A DNA stretch of 64,000 nucleotides from CAZJWR01 sp964549765. Its GTDB lineage: Bacteria > Zixibacteria > MSB-5A5 > GN15 > JAAZOE01. Below the pieces are notes generated by a model, which was not told where the DNA came from, made no database searches, and was given only the letters and a program-made list of their open reading frames with translations. The DNA is taken from NCBI GenBank assembly GCA_964549765.1, contig CAZJWR010000013.1, forward strand, positions 4,512 through 68,511, written 5' to 3'. Both the position numbers and the translations under genes were made by a program. Below, one piece after another: positions 17,293 through 25,576 of this stretch (the stretch's first letter is position 1; each line of letters opens with the position of its first letter).

Positions 17293-18241
17293 CTCCGTAT
17301 CCCGAATATAACCCGAATATCCGGTGCGCCCGTACGCGGCCGACCGCCTCGGCGGTGCTTTCCAGCGACCGCGCATATTCAGTTACATATTCTTCCGTTT
17401 CCGGCAGACGCAGCGGCGATAATAGTCGTGACGTCATATGAACATGCCCGATAACCTCGGCAAACAAACGGGCGGCGCTATCTGAATAGAGCAGTCGTTC
17501 GGCGATATGGTGCAAAGCGTCTTCCCGCCGCATCGCCGCTTGCCGGGAGGCGCCCAATATGAAACGGGCGGCATAGTTTAGCCGGCCCTGCCGAAAATCC
17601 TCGTCGATGTCTTGAAAATCGTCCAGTATCTGTCCGGCCACGGCCAGTTTGTCAAAGGCCTCGGAAATGCAATTCATATGATCGGGGTGATTCGCCAGGC
17701 AGCACACCGCCGCCGCCCCGATTTTGAAAATTGACGACACGCGCGCGTGGCCATCGCGCATTTGGGTCAACGAGACCCGTCGCCGCCGCTGCATGGCATC
17801 AACTTCAATAATAGCCACGGATGTTTCCTTGAGGTATCCGGAGAAGAAATCCCAGAAGCGGTTCTCGTTGGGCACGTGCCGGGAAAAGACTTTGCAACCT
17901 TCCGCCAAAAAATGATCGGCGGCGCCGAGCAGACAGGACGCTGACGTCTGTCCGTCAAAGAGATCATCCTTGATGCGCACCGCGAGGAAGACGCAGTATT
18001 GACCCCAGAGGATATCGTTGAGCGTGCCTTTGTCGAGCCTATTTGAAGACATGCGTCCGTACTTCCGAGCCAGCCAGGCGGGAAACAATAGCCAGTATGG
18101 TTGTGATCGGACGGGATCGTCGCATTCGGTTCGGCTGTGGGTTTCACGATAGAAACGCCGGATATACCGGTGGAATTCCTGTCGCATGGCCGGCGACCAA
18201 GATGCGATGCTGTCTTCGATGTACGAATTCAGCGGAAACAC
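17276..18241 (-). CDS. ComQ-like class 1 isoprenoid synthase-fold protein (putative peptide prenyltransferase)
   Basis: 321 residues from GTG 18241, which has GGGGGAG 5 bases upstream; an in-frame TTG at 18268 would add nine residues. The protein is mostly alpha-helical and has two Asp-rich motifs: DDLFD (about 92-96, in AVRIKDDLFDGQ) and DDFQD (about 207-211, in VAGQILDDFQDIDED). These are the Mg-diphosphate binding motifs of trans-polyprenyl synthases. The basic residues that usually follow the first motif are missing, and overall similarity to FPP/GGPP synthases is low, as in ComQ, which prenylates a Trp of the ComX pheromone precursor. It lies downstream of a leader-bearing peptide gene with a Trp-rich tail. 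Alternative: a small prenyl diphosphate synthase or terpene-type enzyme. Confidence 0.65.
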   Translation of the reverse strand: MFPLNSYIEDSIASWSPAMRQEFHRYIRRFYRETHSRTECDDPVRSQPYWLLFPAWLARKYGRMSSNRLDKGTLNDILWGQYCVFLAVRIKDDLFDGQTSASCLLGAADHFLAEGCKVFSRHVPNENRFWDFFSGYLKETSVAIIEVDAMQRRRRVSLTQMRDGHARVSSIFKIGAAAVCCLANHPDHMNCISEAFDKLAVAGQILDDFQDIDEDFRQGRLNYAARFILGASRQAAMRREDALHHIAERLLYSDSAARLFAEVIGHVHMTSRLLSPLRLPETEEYVTEYARSLESTAEAVGRVRAHRIFGLYSGYGAKSRS

Positions 18242-18376
18242 GATTGCTCCCCCATAACGATGTGTCAAAGGCGCATCCTCGTCAATACAGACAAGTGAAA
18301 TTCGCGCTCAGCGCCCTCGACATCTTTGGTATCAGGCCCCGTGAAGCGAAAAGCTATCGCTGAAAAGCACCGGTGG

Positions 18377-18649
18377 CTACTTCATCTCTTCCTTGTCGGG
18401 ATAGTATGGACTCCACGGCGGCGGCTCCCACGGCGCGTTGCCCTTGGCGACGCTGTTGAATGCGCGCAGGACGGTGGCCGGATCTGAAACCTGCGGATTA
18501 TTCAACATATCATCCAGCTTGCGGCGATCGTCGCTGGCTAACGTCCAGCCTTTGCCCGCCAGCGCCTTGTCCGCGTCGGACAGAATGTCTTCAAGGAAAT
18601 CCTTGTCCGTGAACGCCTCGTGAATCACTTCTGTCAATGTCTTCTCCAT
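18377..18649 (-). CDS. Small peptide with NHLP-like leader and Trp/Pro/Tyr-rich tail (putative RiPP precursor)
   Basis: 90 residues from ATG 18649, which has GGAG 6 bases upstream. An ATG four codons earlier has no such site. Residues about 5-50 form an acidic, amphipathic leader with the pattern VIHEAFTDKDF / LEDILSDADKALAGKG. It resembles the nitrile-hydratase-leader (NHLP/Os1348) fold: A-x-x-D-x-x-F-x-x-x-L-x-x-D-x-x-x-A-L. The tail GNAPWEPPPWSPYYPDKEEMK carries Trp74, Trp79, Tyr82, Tyr83 and six Pro, and no Cys. It starts 31 bases after the kinase stop and lies just before a ComQ-like gene. I infer a modified-peptide precursor, perhaps prenylated on Trp or Tyr. It could instead be a small unmodified protein. 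Confidence 0.65.
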   Translation of the reverse strand: MEKTLTEVIHEAFTDKDFLEDILSDADKALAGKGWTLASDDRRKLDDMLNNPQVSDPATVLRAFNSVAKGNAPWEPPPWSPYYPDKEEMK

Positions 18650-18680
18650 TACCAACTCCATTGTGAAAAGTGACGGTTAA

Positions 18681-21188
18681 CTATTTCAACAATTGTTGTA
18701 GACGGTTTCGTACATTGCCGGCCTCCGTACTCGTGGAATCATACGAGAGGTACTTGACATACTGCCGGACAGCTCCCTGATTGTCGCCCAGTGATTCGCA
18801 GACGGCACCCAGCATGCGATACGCATCCGCTCGAGACGGATCGATTTCCATGACTCGGGTAAACTGCGCCCGGGCCGGTTCCCATTCACGCTCCTGATAA
18901 AGCAGGGAACCGAACAGCGCATGTAAATCAGCGTCGTTCGGCCGCAGCGCCAGCGCCTTTCGATAGCAGCGGATGGCGTTGTCGGTGAATCCCATGTAGG
19001 TATGATTCCGCGCCAGCATGCCGTAAACCGTGGCTTCATCCTGTCCGCGATTTTCCTGTTCCTGGATATACAATTGCTCGTATCGCATGGCCGCATTTCG
19101 GTCGCCCAATTTGTAGGCGACGCCGGACAGGAGGCCGTAAGTGTGCGGATAAACCGGAGTAATCGATAACGACTGCTCCAATATGCGTCGCGCTTGGGGG
19201 TAATCGCCCAGCATGCAGTAATTGGCTCCGAGCAGATAATAGGCCGGGGGATGACGCCAGCGCGCTTCCACCGCCGGCCTCAGGGCATCGACGGCGGCCC
19301 CGTATTCTCCCAGACTGTAGCGGGCCCGCGCCAGTTCATATAGCAGGATATTGTTACCCGGCGAATAGACCAGCGCCAGTTGCAGGGCGTTCACGCGCGA
19401 CTGATCGTCGTCTTTGATATAGGCTCCGGCCCAACTGATCATGGCCTGTTCGAATGGATTGGCCTGCGCCTCAAGTTCGAGCAGCTTGTTGTAATGCATC
19501 ACCGCCGAGTCGACATCACCGCGCTGCATCAGGAGCGATATCATCCATATCCGCGGGGCGACGAAGGTGGAATCGAGATCGATGGCGCGCCGCAAATACC
19601 GTTCCGAGCCGGCCACCCCATTGAAGAGAAATTCGCTGGCCTGCATGAACGCCTTGAGGGCATCAAGATTTTGCGTTCGGCGGGACAGCCACGGCTGCAA
19701 ATCGGTCTGGTAATTCCCCTGGAGGACGCGCGTCTGAAAGAAACTGAGCATCTGTTTCGACATGGACGCGACCGCGGCCGGGAGTGAGTCCTCGTCGGCG
19801 ACGACGGCATCGCAGGATTTCAAGACTTCACCATCGGCAGGTTCGATAATGTTGGCCGTTATCTTGTATTCCGTTGTGGTTTTATGAATCGTGCCGTCGA
19901 TGATGTAGGCGATATCGGCATCACGCATGACGCGATAAAGACGGGGATCACGGTCGGGATCCTCGGTGTTGAATTTGTCGCGGATAAGGGCGTTCAGGCT
20001 GAGCGGATCGACCGCCCCGATGTTGCTCACCCCGGTTAGATTACTCACGAACAGCACTTGAATCAACGACGGCCACGCGGATGTCTCCTCGCGCGAGGCC
20101 AGATCGTGGAACGGCAATATCCCGATTCTCCAAGCGGTCCCTTTCCGGATCGGCGCTTTGTGGGCGATATACGATCGAGCCACCCAGATAAACACCGCGA
20201 TGAAGAGCAGGCTGAAAAATGCCGTAAGCAATACCATGTGCTTCCTCATTCTCGTCGGTCGTCGGGCCAAACCGGGGACAGATTCGGCTCCCAGGAGATC
20301 GAGGATTTCGGCCATCGACTGCGGTCGTTTGCCGGGATTCTTCTCCAGGCATCTCCGGTACAGCACCTGCAGCGGGAGCGGAATGTCGTCGCGCATTTCC
20401 GTGATATCGGATGCGGGCGAATGTATGATCGAATAGGCGATACCCGGAGCGTTGTCGCCGCGGAACGGCATCTTTTGGGTCAGCAGGCGATATAACAATA
20501 CGCCCAATGACCAGACATCGGTACGCCTATCCACCGGTTCGCCCGATATTTGTTCGGGGGAATTGTACCCCATCGTTCCCAGAACAGTGTCCGCTCCGGT
20601 CAGGCTCTCCCTGCCCGTGATACGGGCCAGGCCGAAATCGAGGATTTTGACACGGCCGTCACGGCAGACGCAGATATTACCGGGCTTGATATCGCGATGA
20701 ATGACGCCCCGCTCGTGCGCCACGAGAAGCCCCCGCGCCACCTGAATGATGATTGCCGTGGTTTCATCGACGCTGAGCGGTCCTCGTTCGAGAATAACAT
20801 CGAGGGGTTCGCCTTCGATATATTCCATGGCAATGAACGGATACCCTTGATAATCGGCGACTTCGTAAATGGTGACGATGTTGGGATGATTCATCCCGGC
20901 GGCGGCTTGGGCCTCACGACGAAAACGGGCGATGGCTTTGTCGTCCTTCAAGAACGGACGAGGAAGAAATTTCAGGGCGACCTTGCGGCCCAGATCGCTA
21001 TCCTCGGCGAGATAGACGTCGCCCATACCGCCGGATCCGATCCTCTGCAGGATCGAATACCGGCTGACCAGGGCACCCTCGGCAAGCGCGATATACGACA
21101 GCGTTCTGTCGTTTTCGTTGCGATCTGAATGCAAGATAAAGTCCCGTTCGCTGTCGGCCGTCGGTAGATTTTCGGCGTGCGGAGTCAA
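18681..21188 (-). CDS. Membrane-anchored Ser/Thr protein kinase with TPR domain
   Basis: 835 residues in this frame. The kinase domain at about 44-300 has GSGGMG (51-56), Lys73, HRDIKPGN at 164-171 and DFG at 184-186, so it is probably active. A TM helix lies at about 318-337. The following region (WRIGILPFHDLASREET) is a divergent TolB/FlgO-like domain, and TPR repeats cover roughly 560-835. The frame opens at a TTG with no good ribosome binding site; no ATG is available before the kinase domain, so the start is unsure. It is the third kinase of this type in the window but is not adjacent to the pair at 1142-6054. It is followed after 31 bases by the peptide gene, so it is probably co-transcribed with it and may control or sense that pathway. 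Confidence 0.88.
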   Translation of the reverse strand: MTPHAENLPTADSERDFILHSDRNENDRTLSYIALAEGALVSRYSILQRIGSGGMGDVYLAEDSDLGRKVALKFLPRPFLKDDKAIARFRREAQAAAGMNHPNIVTIYEVADYQGYPFIAMEYIEGEPLDVILERGPLSVDETTAIIIQVARGLLVAHERGVIHRDIKPGNICVCRDGRVKILDFGLARITGRESLTGADTVLGTMGYNSPEQISGEPVDRRTDVWSLGVLLYRLLTQKMPFRGDNAPGIAYSIIHSPASDITEMRDDIPLPLQVLYRRCLEKNPGKRPQSMAEILDLLGAESVPGLARRPTRMRKHMVLLTAFFSLLFIAVFIWVARSYIAHKAPIRKGTAWRIGILPFHDLASREETSAWPSLIQVLFVSNLTGVSNIGAVDPLSLNALIRDKFNTEDPDRDPRLYRVMRDADIAYIIDGTIHKTTTEYKITANIIEPADGEVLKSCDAVVADEDSLPAAVASMSKQMLSFFQTRVLQGNYQTDLQPWLSRRTQNLDALKAFMQASEFLFNGVAGSERYLRRAIDLDSTFVAPRIWMISLLMQRGDVDSAVMHYNKLLELEAQANPFEQAMISWAGAYIKDDDQSRVNALQLALVYSPGNNILLYELARARYSLGEYGAAVDALRPAVEARWRHPPAYYLLGANYCMLGDYPQARRILEQSLSITPVYPHTYGLLSGVAYKLGDRNAAMRYEQLYIQEQENRGQDEATVYGMLARNHTYMGFTDNAIRCYRKALALRPNDADLHALFGSLLYQEREWEPARAQFTRVMEIDPSRADAYRMLGAVCESLGDNQGAVRQYVKYLSYDSTSTEAGNVRNRLQQLLK

Positions 21189-21346
21189 ACATGGGGTGTG
21201 CTGCGATTTCCGGCTATCGATTTGATAGGCAATATCCTATACCGCCGGCCCTTTTTAATTATACGCATAATCCTCTCGTTTGTAAACAAAGAATGAGGGA
21301 AAATGGGCCGGGTCGGGCGATTATGGGGCGATATATCGTCCTGTTA

Positions 21347-22144
21347 TCATTTTTCCATCAATTCCTGTATTTCCTCCGGGATGGCGAATAATGAATCGGG
21401 TATATCGATATTCTGCCTGATGTCGTTCATTTTCATAGTGCGTTCCTGCCCCATGATATTCAGTCGTGTCACAAATGGTATCAGGATACCGTCGACGTCG
21501 CGGTAGTCCTCCAGCACGGCTTCAATCGGCAGATCGCCCATCTGATGCTTAAACACGGATTCCATCTTGACCAGCAGACCGCTTCCCTGGTCAAAATACA
21601 TCGTCTCCGGTTGTCCCGATTGCGGCGTCATCACGACCTTGTAGACTGGCGCGCCGCCGACGCTGTCCGGCCCGACATATTCGGCCCGGGTATAATAGTC
21701 CCGCCAGTAGGCGAGTCTGTCGAAGGCGGCCTCCCGGAGAGCTTCGGTCAATTCCGCACCCTCCAGCAATCTCGGGCCGGACATCAGGGAATTCTCCCAA
21801 AAGATCGTTCCGTTGGTCCCGCTCCGAATTTCGCCGACGGCATCAGCCTGCGCCAACGTGAAAACGAGATTCGGCTTGGCGCTGTAAACCTGGGTCTGCA
21901 GGCTTATACCGGCGCTTGGAATTTCCAGCGTTCCCTCAACGCAACGATTCGTGATTTTGTCGTAATTCTCGATCCCACCGCTTTTCTCGACATACTGATC
22001 GAGGATTTTCTCGCCGGTCGGGGGCTCGTATTTGGCCGCTTCCCGGATATGGGAACAAGACAGGGACAGAAATATCATCGCAACGAAGACGGCCATGATA
22101 TTCCATGCCCTAAAATCGGCTTTACTTGTATCTCGGTATTCCAT
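21347..22144 (-). CDS. Lipoprotein, LolA-like/outer-membrane lipoprotein carrier fold suspected
   Basis: 265 residues from ATG 22144, with AAGGAAGGA upstream. The signal peptide carries a lipobox-like LSLSC. The mature protein begins with a helical GEKILDQYVEKSGGIENYDKI and continues with beta-strands (TNRCVEGTLEIPSAGISLQT, YSAKPNLVFTLAQADAVGEI, GTIFWENSLMSGPRLL). It ends in VLEDYRDVDGILIPFVTRL. That order is seen in LolA/LppX-like families and in proteins described as outer membrane lipoprotein-sorting. It starts 14 bases after the S41 protease stop, so the two form an operon. Its function is unproven; periplasmic or outer-membrane location is likely. Confidence 0.65.
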   Translation of the reverse strand: MEYRDTSKADFRAWNIMAVFVAMIFLSLSCSHIREAAKYEPPTGEKILDQYVEKSGGIENYDKITNRCVEGTLEIPSAGISLQTQVYSAKPNLVFTLAQADAVGEIRSGTNGTIFWENSLMSGPRLLEGAELTEALREAAFDRLAYWRDYYTRAEYVGPDSVGGAPVYKVVMTPQSGQPETMYFDQGSGLLVKMESVFKHQMGDLPIEAVLEDYRDVDGILIPFVTRLNIMGQERTMKMNDIRQNIDIPDSLFAIPEEIQELMEK

Positions 22145-22158
22145 CTCTTTTTCCTTCC

Positions 22159-23499
22159 TTACCGTTTGGTGCCGTCCGATTTGCTGTTGTCCCGGCCGTT
22201 CTTGATCCATTCGACGGCGGCATCTACTACCGGGTCATGCCCGTTCAGAAGAGCTTCCCGGGTTATAGCGACCGGTTCATCGGGGGTCACGCCATCCCCT
22301 TCAAGTGGTCGTCCGCTCTGTGAAACGTAATCGGCGAATACATATTGGAAACCGTCGCCGTTGGGCAGCTTCTCGATCATTGACGGCAAAGCCGCCCCGA
22401 TGGTCCGCGTCCCGAAAATACGCGCCCGTCCCAAATCCTGCAGGCCGCCCGACAGAAATTCGGCGCTCGATCCGGACATCTCATCCACCAGAACCGCCAC
22501 CGGCCCGGCGAAGGTCTTCGCGCGCGGGTTGACGATCAATTTCAATTCGGTATCGCGGGTCGACAGCGTTCCGAGATAGTAATTTTTTTCGTCTATCAGC
22601 CAGCCGCTCATGCCCATGGCGATGGCTCCGATTCCGCCGGGGTTGCCGCGCAAATCGATGATCAGGCCAGGGGCGGTCATGAACGATTTCATCGCCCGGT
22701 TGAAGGCGGACATCAGTGTGGTCGGGTCAAAAAAGCAGTTGAAGGCAAAATATCCTATCCCGGCATCGAGTGTGTCGACATCGATTGTCAGATAAAACGG
22801 CGGCAAATTGCCGAAAACGGCCTTCTTGCCGTCGGGCGCCGTCAATTCCAGCGTTTTGACTACCACTTGATCATCGCCGTCGGTAAAGGCAAGGGTTATC
22901 GAGTCGCCCACTGATCCGCTGAGTCTTCCGATCACGGCACGCGCCAGATAAAAATTCCTGCGGTTGTCGTTCTCGGCCTTTTCGGCGATGGAACTCAACA
23001 ACGGCTCCATTTCTTCATCGCCGACCGCGTCGATCCACCAACCCGGCTTTATGCCCGCGGCGTCCGCCGGAGATCCTGCGGCTACCCGCACTACGATAGC
23101 CCGGCCGTCGGCGACACGCGCCCCGATGCCGCTTTCACCGCCGGCGTCGCCTTTCTTCGGCGGGCCATCGATGTTTTCATAGAGATCGGCGGGAATAATC
23201 CCGAAATGGCTCAGTCCCAAGCGACCTACCATGTCCCTGAGTACCTCCCGCACTTCATCCATGTCGGTTGCCGCCTCGACCTTCGGTTTCAGTTCGTCGC
23301 GGACGGCGGGCCAATCGATCCCGCCGAAAGTGGTGTCGAAATGTTTTTCGTAGATGGTCGTCCAGACATAGTCGAACGATTTCAGGTTCAGCTTCTTCTG
23401 TTCGGGCGTAAGTCCGCATCGCGCGGCCGACGCCGAAATCAGCAGAGCCGCGAGCAATCCGGCCAAGGCGAATACGGCGGCATAGTTCTGTCGGTGCAT
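22159..23499 (-). CDS. Secreted S41-family peptidase with PDZ domain
   Basis: 446 residues from ATG 23499 (GGGAGG 6-9 bases upstream). A signal peptide (about 1-27) precedes a helical N-domain with VGRLGLSHFGIIPADL, a PDZ-like domain (IVVRVAAGSPADAAGIKPGWWIDAVG) and the protease core. The core contains APGLIIDLRGNPGGIG and VDEMSGSSAEFLSGGLQDLG with the nucleophilic Ser. The Lys expected about 25 residues after the Ser in C-terminal processing proteases is absent (FGTRTIGAALPS). The conserved His of LSHFG suggests a tricorn/CPAF-like Ser-His arrangement. It would cleave exported proteins in the periplasm or outside the cell. It is the first gene of a pair with the lipoprotein at 21347. Confidence 0.85.
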   Translation of the reverse strand: MHRQNYAAVFALAGLLAALLISASAARCGLTPEQKKLNLKSFDYVWTTIYEKHFDTTFGGIDWPAVRDELKPKVEAATDMDEVREVLRDMVGRLGLSHFGIIPADLYENIDGPPKKGDAGGESGIGARVADGRAIVVRVAAGSPADAAGIKPGWWIDAVGDEEMEPLLSSIAEKAENDNRRNFYLARAVIGRLSGSVGDSITLAFTDGDDQVVVKTLELTAPDGKKAVFGNLPPFYLTIDVDTLDAGIGYFAFNCFFDPTTLMSAFNRAMKSFMTAPGLIIDLRGNPGGIGAIAMGMSGWLIDEKNYYLGTLSTRDTELKLIVNPRAKTFAGPVAVLVDEMSGSSAEFLSGGLQDLGRARIFGTRTIGAALPSMIEKLPNGDGFQYVFADYVSQSGRPLEGDGVTPDEPVAITREALLNGHDPVVDAAVEWIKNGRDNSKSDGTKR

Positions 23500-23590
23500 T
23501 TTTCCTCCCGTTTTCTTGAGACTACGGCGAAAGCCGACGGGTGTTGCGCGCTTCGGCAACTATTTCCGGAATATGCCGTACCGCCGGTGG

Positions 23591-23632
23591 AAAAGAAACA
23601 ATAAAACGGATACCGCCGGGCGGCGATATCCG
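23591..23632 (-). terminator. Rho-independent terminator after the fasciclin gene
   Basis: On the minus strand CGGATATCGCCG pairs with CGGCGGTATCCG (one G-T pair), followed by TTTTATTGTTTC. It lies 52 bases past the stop of the fasciclin gene. Confidence 0.7.
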
Positions 23633-23683
23633 TGTGCGAGTTCGGGGCTTTGATGTGCGGGTCGTCGTATGTCGCGACCGGTA

Positions 23684-24232
23684 TCAATCGCCGGGAGCGG
23701 GCAGGATAACGGAGTCGATTACCTGGATGACGCCGTTATAGCATTCGATATCGGGATCGATAATCGGGATGTCGTTGACCATGACCTGCTTGTCAACCTT
23801 GGTGATTGTCAGCATTTTGTTATTGATGGTTTCCACCGAATTGGCTTCGACCAGGTCGTCCGTCCATAATTCGTCGTCGATAATATGACCCGAAATGATC
23901 TCTTTGAGGATCTTGCGATCGGCCATTATGCGATCCAACTCTTCGGCCGGAATCTTGTGGAAGGCGGAATCGGTCGGCGCAAATACGGTCAGAAGGCCGT
24001 CTTCGTCAAGCATTTCACCCAAACCGGCGGTTTCAATCGCTTCGACAAAGATCGAAAAGCGCTCATCGGCCGAGAGCGTTTCCATAATGGTTGACAGGAA
24101 ATCTTCGCCCTCCTGAGCTTCGCTCGAATAATCATTATCCTGAACGTCCTGATCATCCTGAGCGTAGACCGTGCGGCTGGCGGCGAAAACAAAGGCGACG
24201 ACCAGCCACACCATCAGCAATGACTTTTTCAC
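23684..24232 (-). CDS. Secreted fasciclin (FAS1) domain protein
   Basis: 182 residues starting at GTG 24232, with GGAAGGAG about 7 bases upstream. A signal peptide (about 1-24) is followed by a very acidic linker (QDDQDVQDNDYSS) and a single FAS1 domain. Both conserved blocks are visible: H1 (LLTVFAPTDSAFHKIP) and H2 (VMVNDIPIIDPDIECYNGVIQVIDSVILP). FAS1 domains mediate adhesion or ligand binding at the cell surface. A terminator follows, so the gene is probably monocistronic or the end of the upstream operon, whose last gene stops 51 bases before this start. Confidence 0.9.
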   Translation of the reverse strand: MKKSLLMVWLVVAFVFAASRTVYAQDDQDVQDNDYSSEAQEGEDFLSTIMETLSADERFSIFVEAIETAGLGEMLDEDGLLTVFAPTDSAFHKIPAEELDRIMADRKILKEIISGHIIDDELWTDDLVEANSVETINNKMLTITKVDKQVMVNDIPIIDPDIECYNGVIQVIDSVILPAPGD

Positions 24233-24283
24233 GTGACAACTCCTTCCAAATTCAACTTGGCCGGCAAAGCCGCCATCACCGCG

Positions 24284-25330
24284 TCAAATCAATATCGACG
24301 CCAGTTGTTTCAGATCGCGATAAGCGCTATCGAATATCGGCAGGTCGGTATGTTCGCGCAATTCCCGCACTCCCAGCGGCGAACTGGAGCAGAAACCGGA
24401 GATGGCGTCGGGAACGAGGCCAAAGTCTTTCCGCAAAATATCCAATCCGCCGATGGCGCCGAAAGCGTCGCGGGCGTCAAAAATATGCCGGTGGATGCGC
24501 GACCGAACGTCGGTGCTGTGAAGCAGCATCGCCGTCTCGCGCTGAAGGATGCCGTCGGCGATCTCGACCACCCAGTACCGCCTCGGGCTGTTGGCGTACT
24601 TGAGGTCGAGGGTGTTGAAAATATGCAACAGCTCCTGTTCGCTCAGCATATAGGTGCTGGGATGCCCCAGGAACGTGAAATCGGCCACCGGCGAGGCGCC
24701 GTTGTCCTCCATCAGCAGAATATCCTTCAGGCTGGCCGTGCCGGTCACTTTGGATGCCCGCACGCCGTGTCCCATGGTGCTCAGGGCCCAGCAACAGGCG
24801 GCGGCCGTCAGGCTTTTACCGCAGTTCATCGACGTTCCGGTTATCAGAACGAGTTTCGACCGGTCGGGCTTTTTCACTTTGATCTTGGGGGTGACCCGGG
24901 GGTAATGCCGGGTGTTGAGCACCTTGCCGGACGAATCGCACACATATCCCCGGATTTTGATCTGCGTCGGCTCCTTGACCAGCGAGTTTCGGCAATTCGC
25001 CTGGCCGACGATGCCCGAACGGGCCAGCATATCGAGTTGGCGCGGCAATTCCCTCGGCACCAGCCCCTCGAAATAATCCGGCGCATAGCGGTTGCCCAGG
25101 ACGAAGATGCCCCGGCTCCCCTCATGGATGGCATGAATGCGCCCCTCTTTATTCTCCAGCGAAACGTGCTGGATGACTCGCGCCACCGTGCCGTAAACGA
25201 GATCACCGACTTCCGGCGTCTTTTCTACCGAGGAATAGTAGCGGATCTGCGACGAATCGATCGTATACGCCGCGCTGGGCAGGATATACCCCACTTTTAT
25301 TCTATTCATTTGTGTTCGTGTTTCCAGCAT
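24284..25330 (-). CDS. P-loop NTPase with N-terminal beta-rich domain, dethiobiotin-synthetase-like
   Basis: 348 residues from ATG 25330; MNRIKVGY at 25309 is an alternative. The first 160 or so residues are beta-rich (VGDLVYGTVARVIQHVSLEN, RIHAIHEGSRGIFVLGNRYA). A P-loop GTSMNCGKSLTAAACC lies at about 190-205, followed by GVRASKVTG, MEDNGASPVADF and WVVEIADGIL, which recalls dethiobiotin synthetase/CobQ-like GTPase folds. I cannot assign the family. It is the last gene of the TetR-headed operon, after the zinc-ribbon gene and the PLP decarboxylase. This suggests an ATP-dependent step or cofactor delivery in that pathway. Confidence 0.6.
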   Translation of the reverse strand: MLETRTQMNRIKVGYILPSAAYTIDSSQIRYYSSVEKTPEVGDLVYGTVARVIQHVSLENKEGRIHAIHEGSRGIFVLGNRYAPDYFEGLVPRELPRQLDMLARSGIVGQANCRNSLVKEPTQIKIRGYVCDSSGKVLNTRHYPRVTPKIKVKKPDRSKLVLITGTSMNCGKSLTAAACCWALSTMGHGVRASKVTGTASLKDILLMEDNGASPVADFTFLGHPSTYMLSEQELLHIFNTLDLKYANSPRRYWVVEIADGILQRETAMLLHSTDVRSRIHRHIFDARDAFGAIGGLDILRKDFGLVPDAISGFCSSSPLGVRELREHTDLPIFDSAYRDLKQLASILI

Positions 25331-25380
25331 TATGTCCACCCGTTCACGAGTCGAGGCGTGAATTGACCGAGGCGACGGCG

Positions 25381-25560
25381 CTACCGGTCGCGTTCCCGTT
25401 CCCGCTCCCGTTCGTGCTTCTCTCCTCCCAGACGAATTTCGAACACCTCGTCGCATTCTTCGCAATGAAGAATCTGGCGACCTTTGCTGCTATGCCCTTC
25501 CACCTGCAAGTTCTTGCTGCCGCAATTGGGGCACTCCCGTAACCCTTTGCGTTTGGACAT
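25381..25560 (-). CDS. Small zinc-ribbon protein with Glu-Arg repeat tail
   Basis: 59 residues with AGGAAAG upstream of the ATG. Two CxxC knuckles (ECPNCGSKN and LHCEECDEVF) form a zinc ribbon. The C-terminus is a charged run of alternating Glu and Arg, encoded by a hexamer-type repeat at 25391-25414. It resembles LysW-like carrier proteins in size and fold, but it lacks their acidic C-terminal Glu. It lies 16 bases after the decarboxylase stop inside the operon. A structural or carrier role is possible; function unknown. Confidence 0.65.
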   Translation of the reverse strand: MSKRKGLRECPNCGSKNLQVEGHSSKGRQILHCEECDEVFEIRLGGEKHERERERERDR

Positions 25561-25576
25561 CGGACTTTCCTCGTTG

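Noticed and set aside
24233..25366. 377-codon ORF antisense to the P-loop gene
   Set aside because: It is a mirror of the coding frame with a P-loop on the other strand and has no motif of its own.
25381..25560. LysW-type amino-group carrier protein for the ATP-grasp ligase
   Set aside because: The zinc ribbon fits, but the C-terminal Glu needed for carrier function is replaced by an Arg-rich repeat tail, and the ATP-grasp protein does not show the LysX/ArgX pattern.
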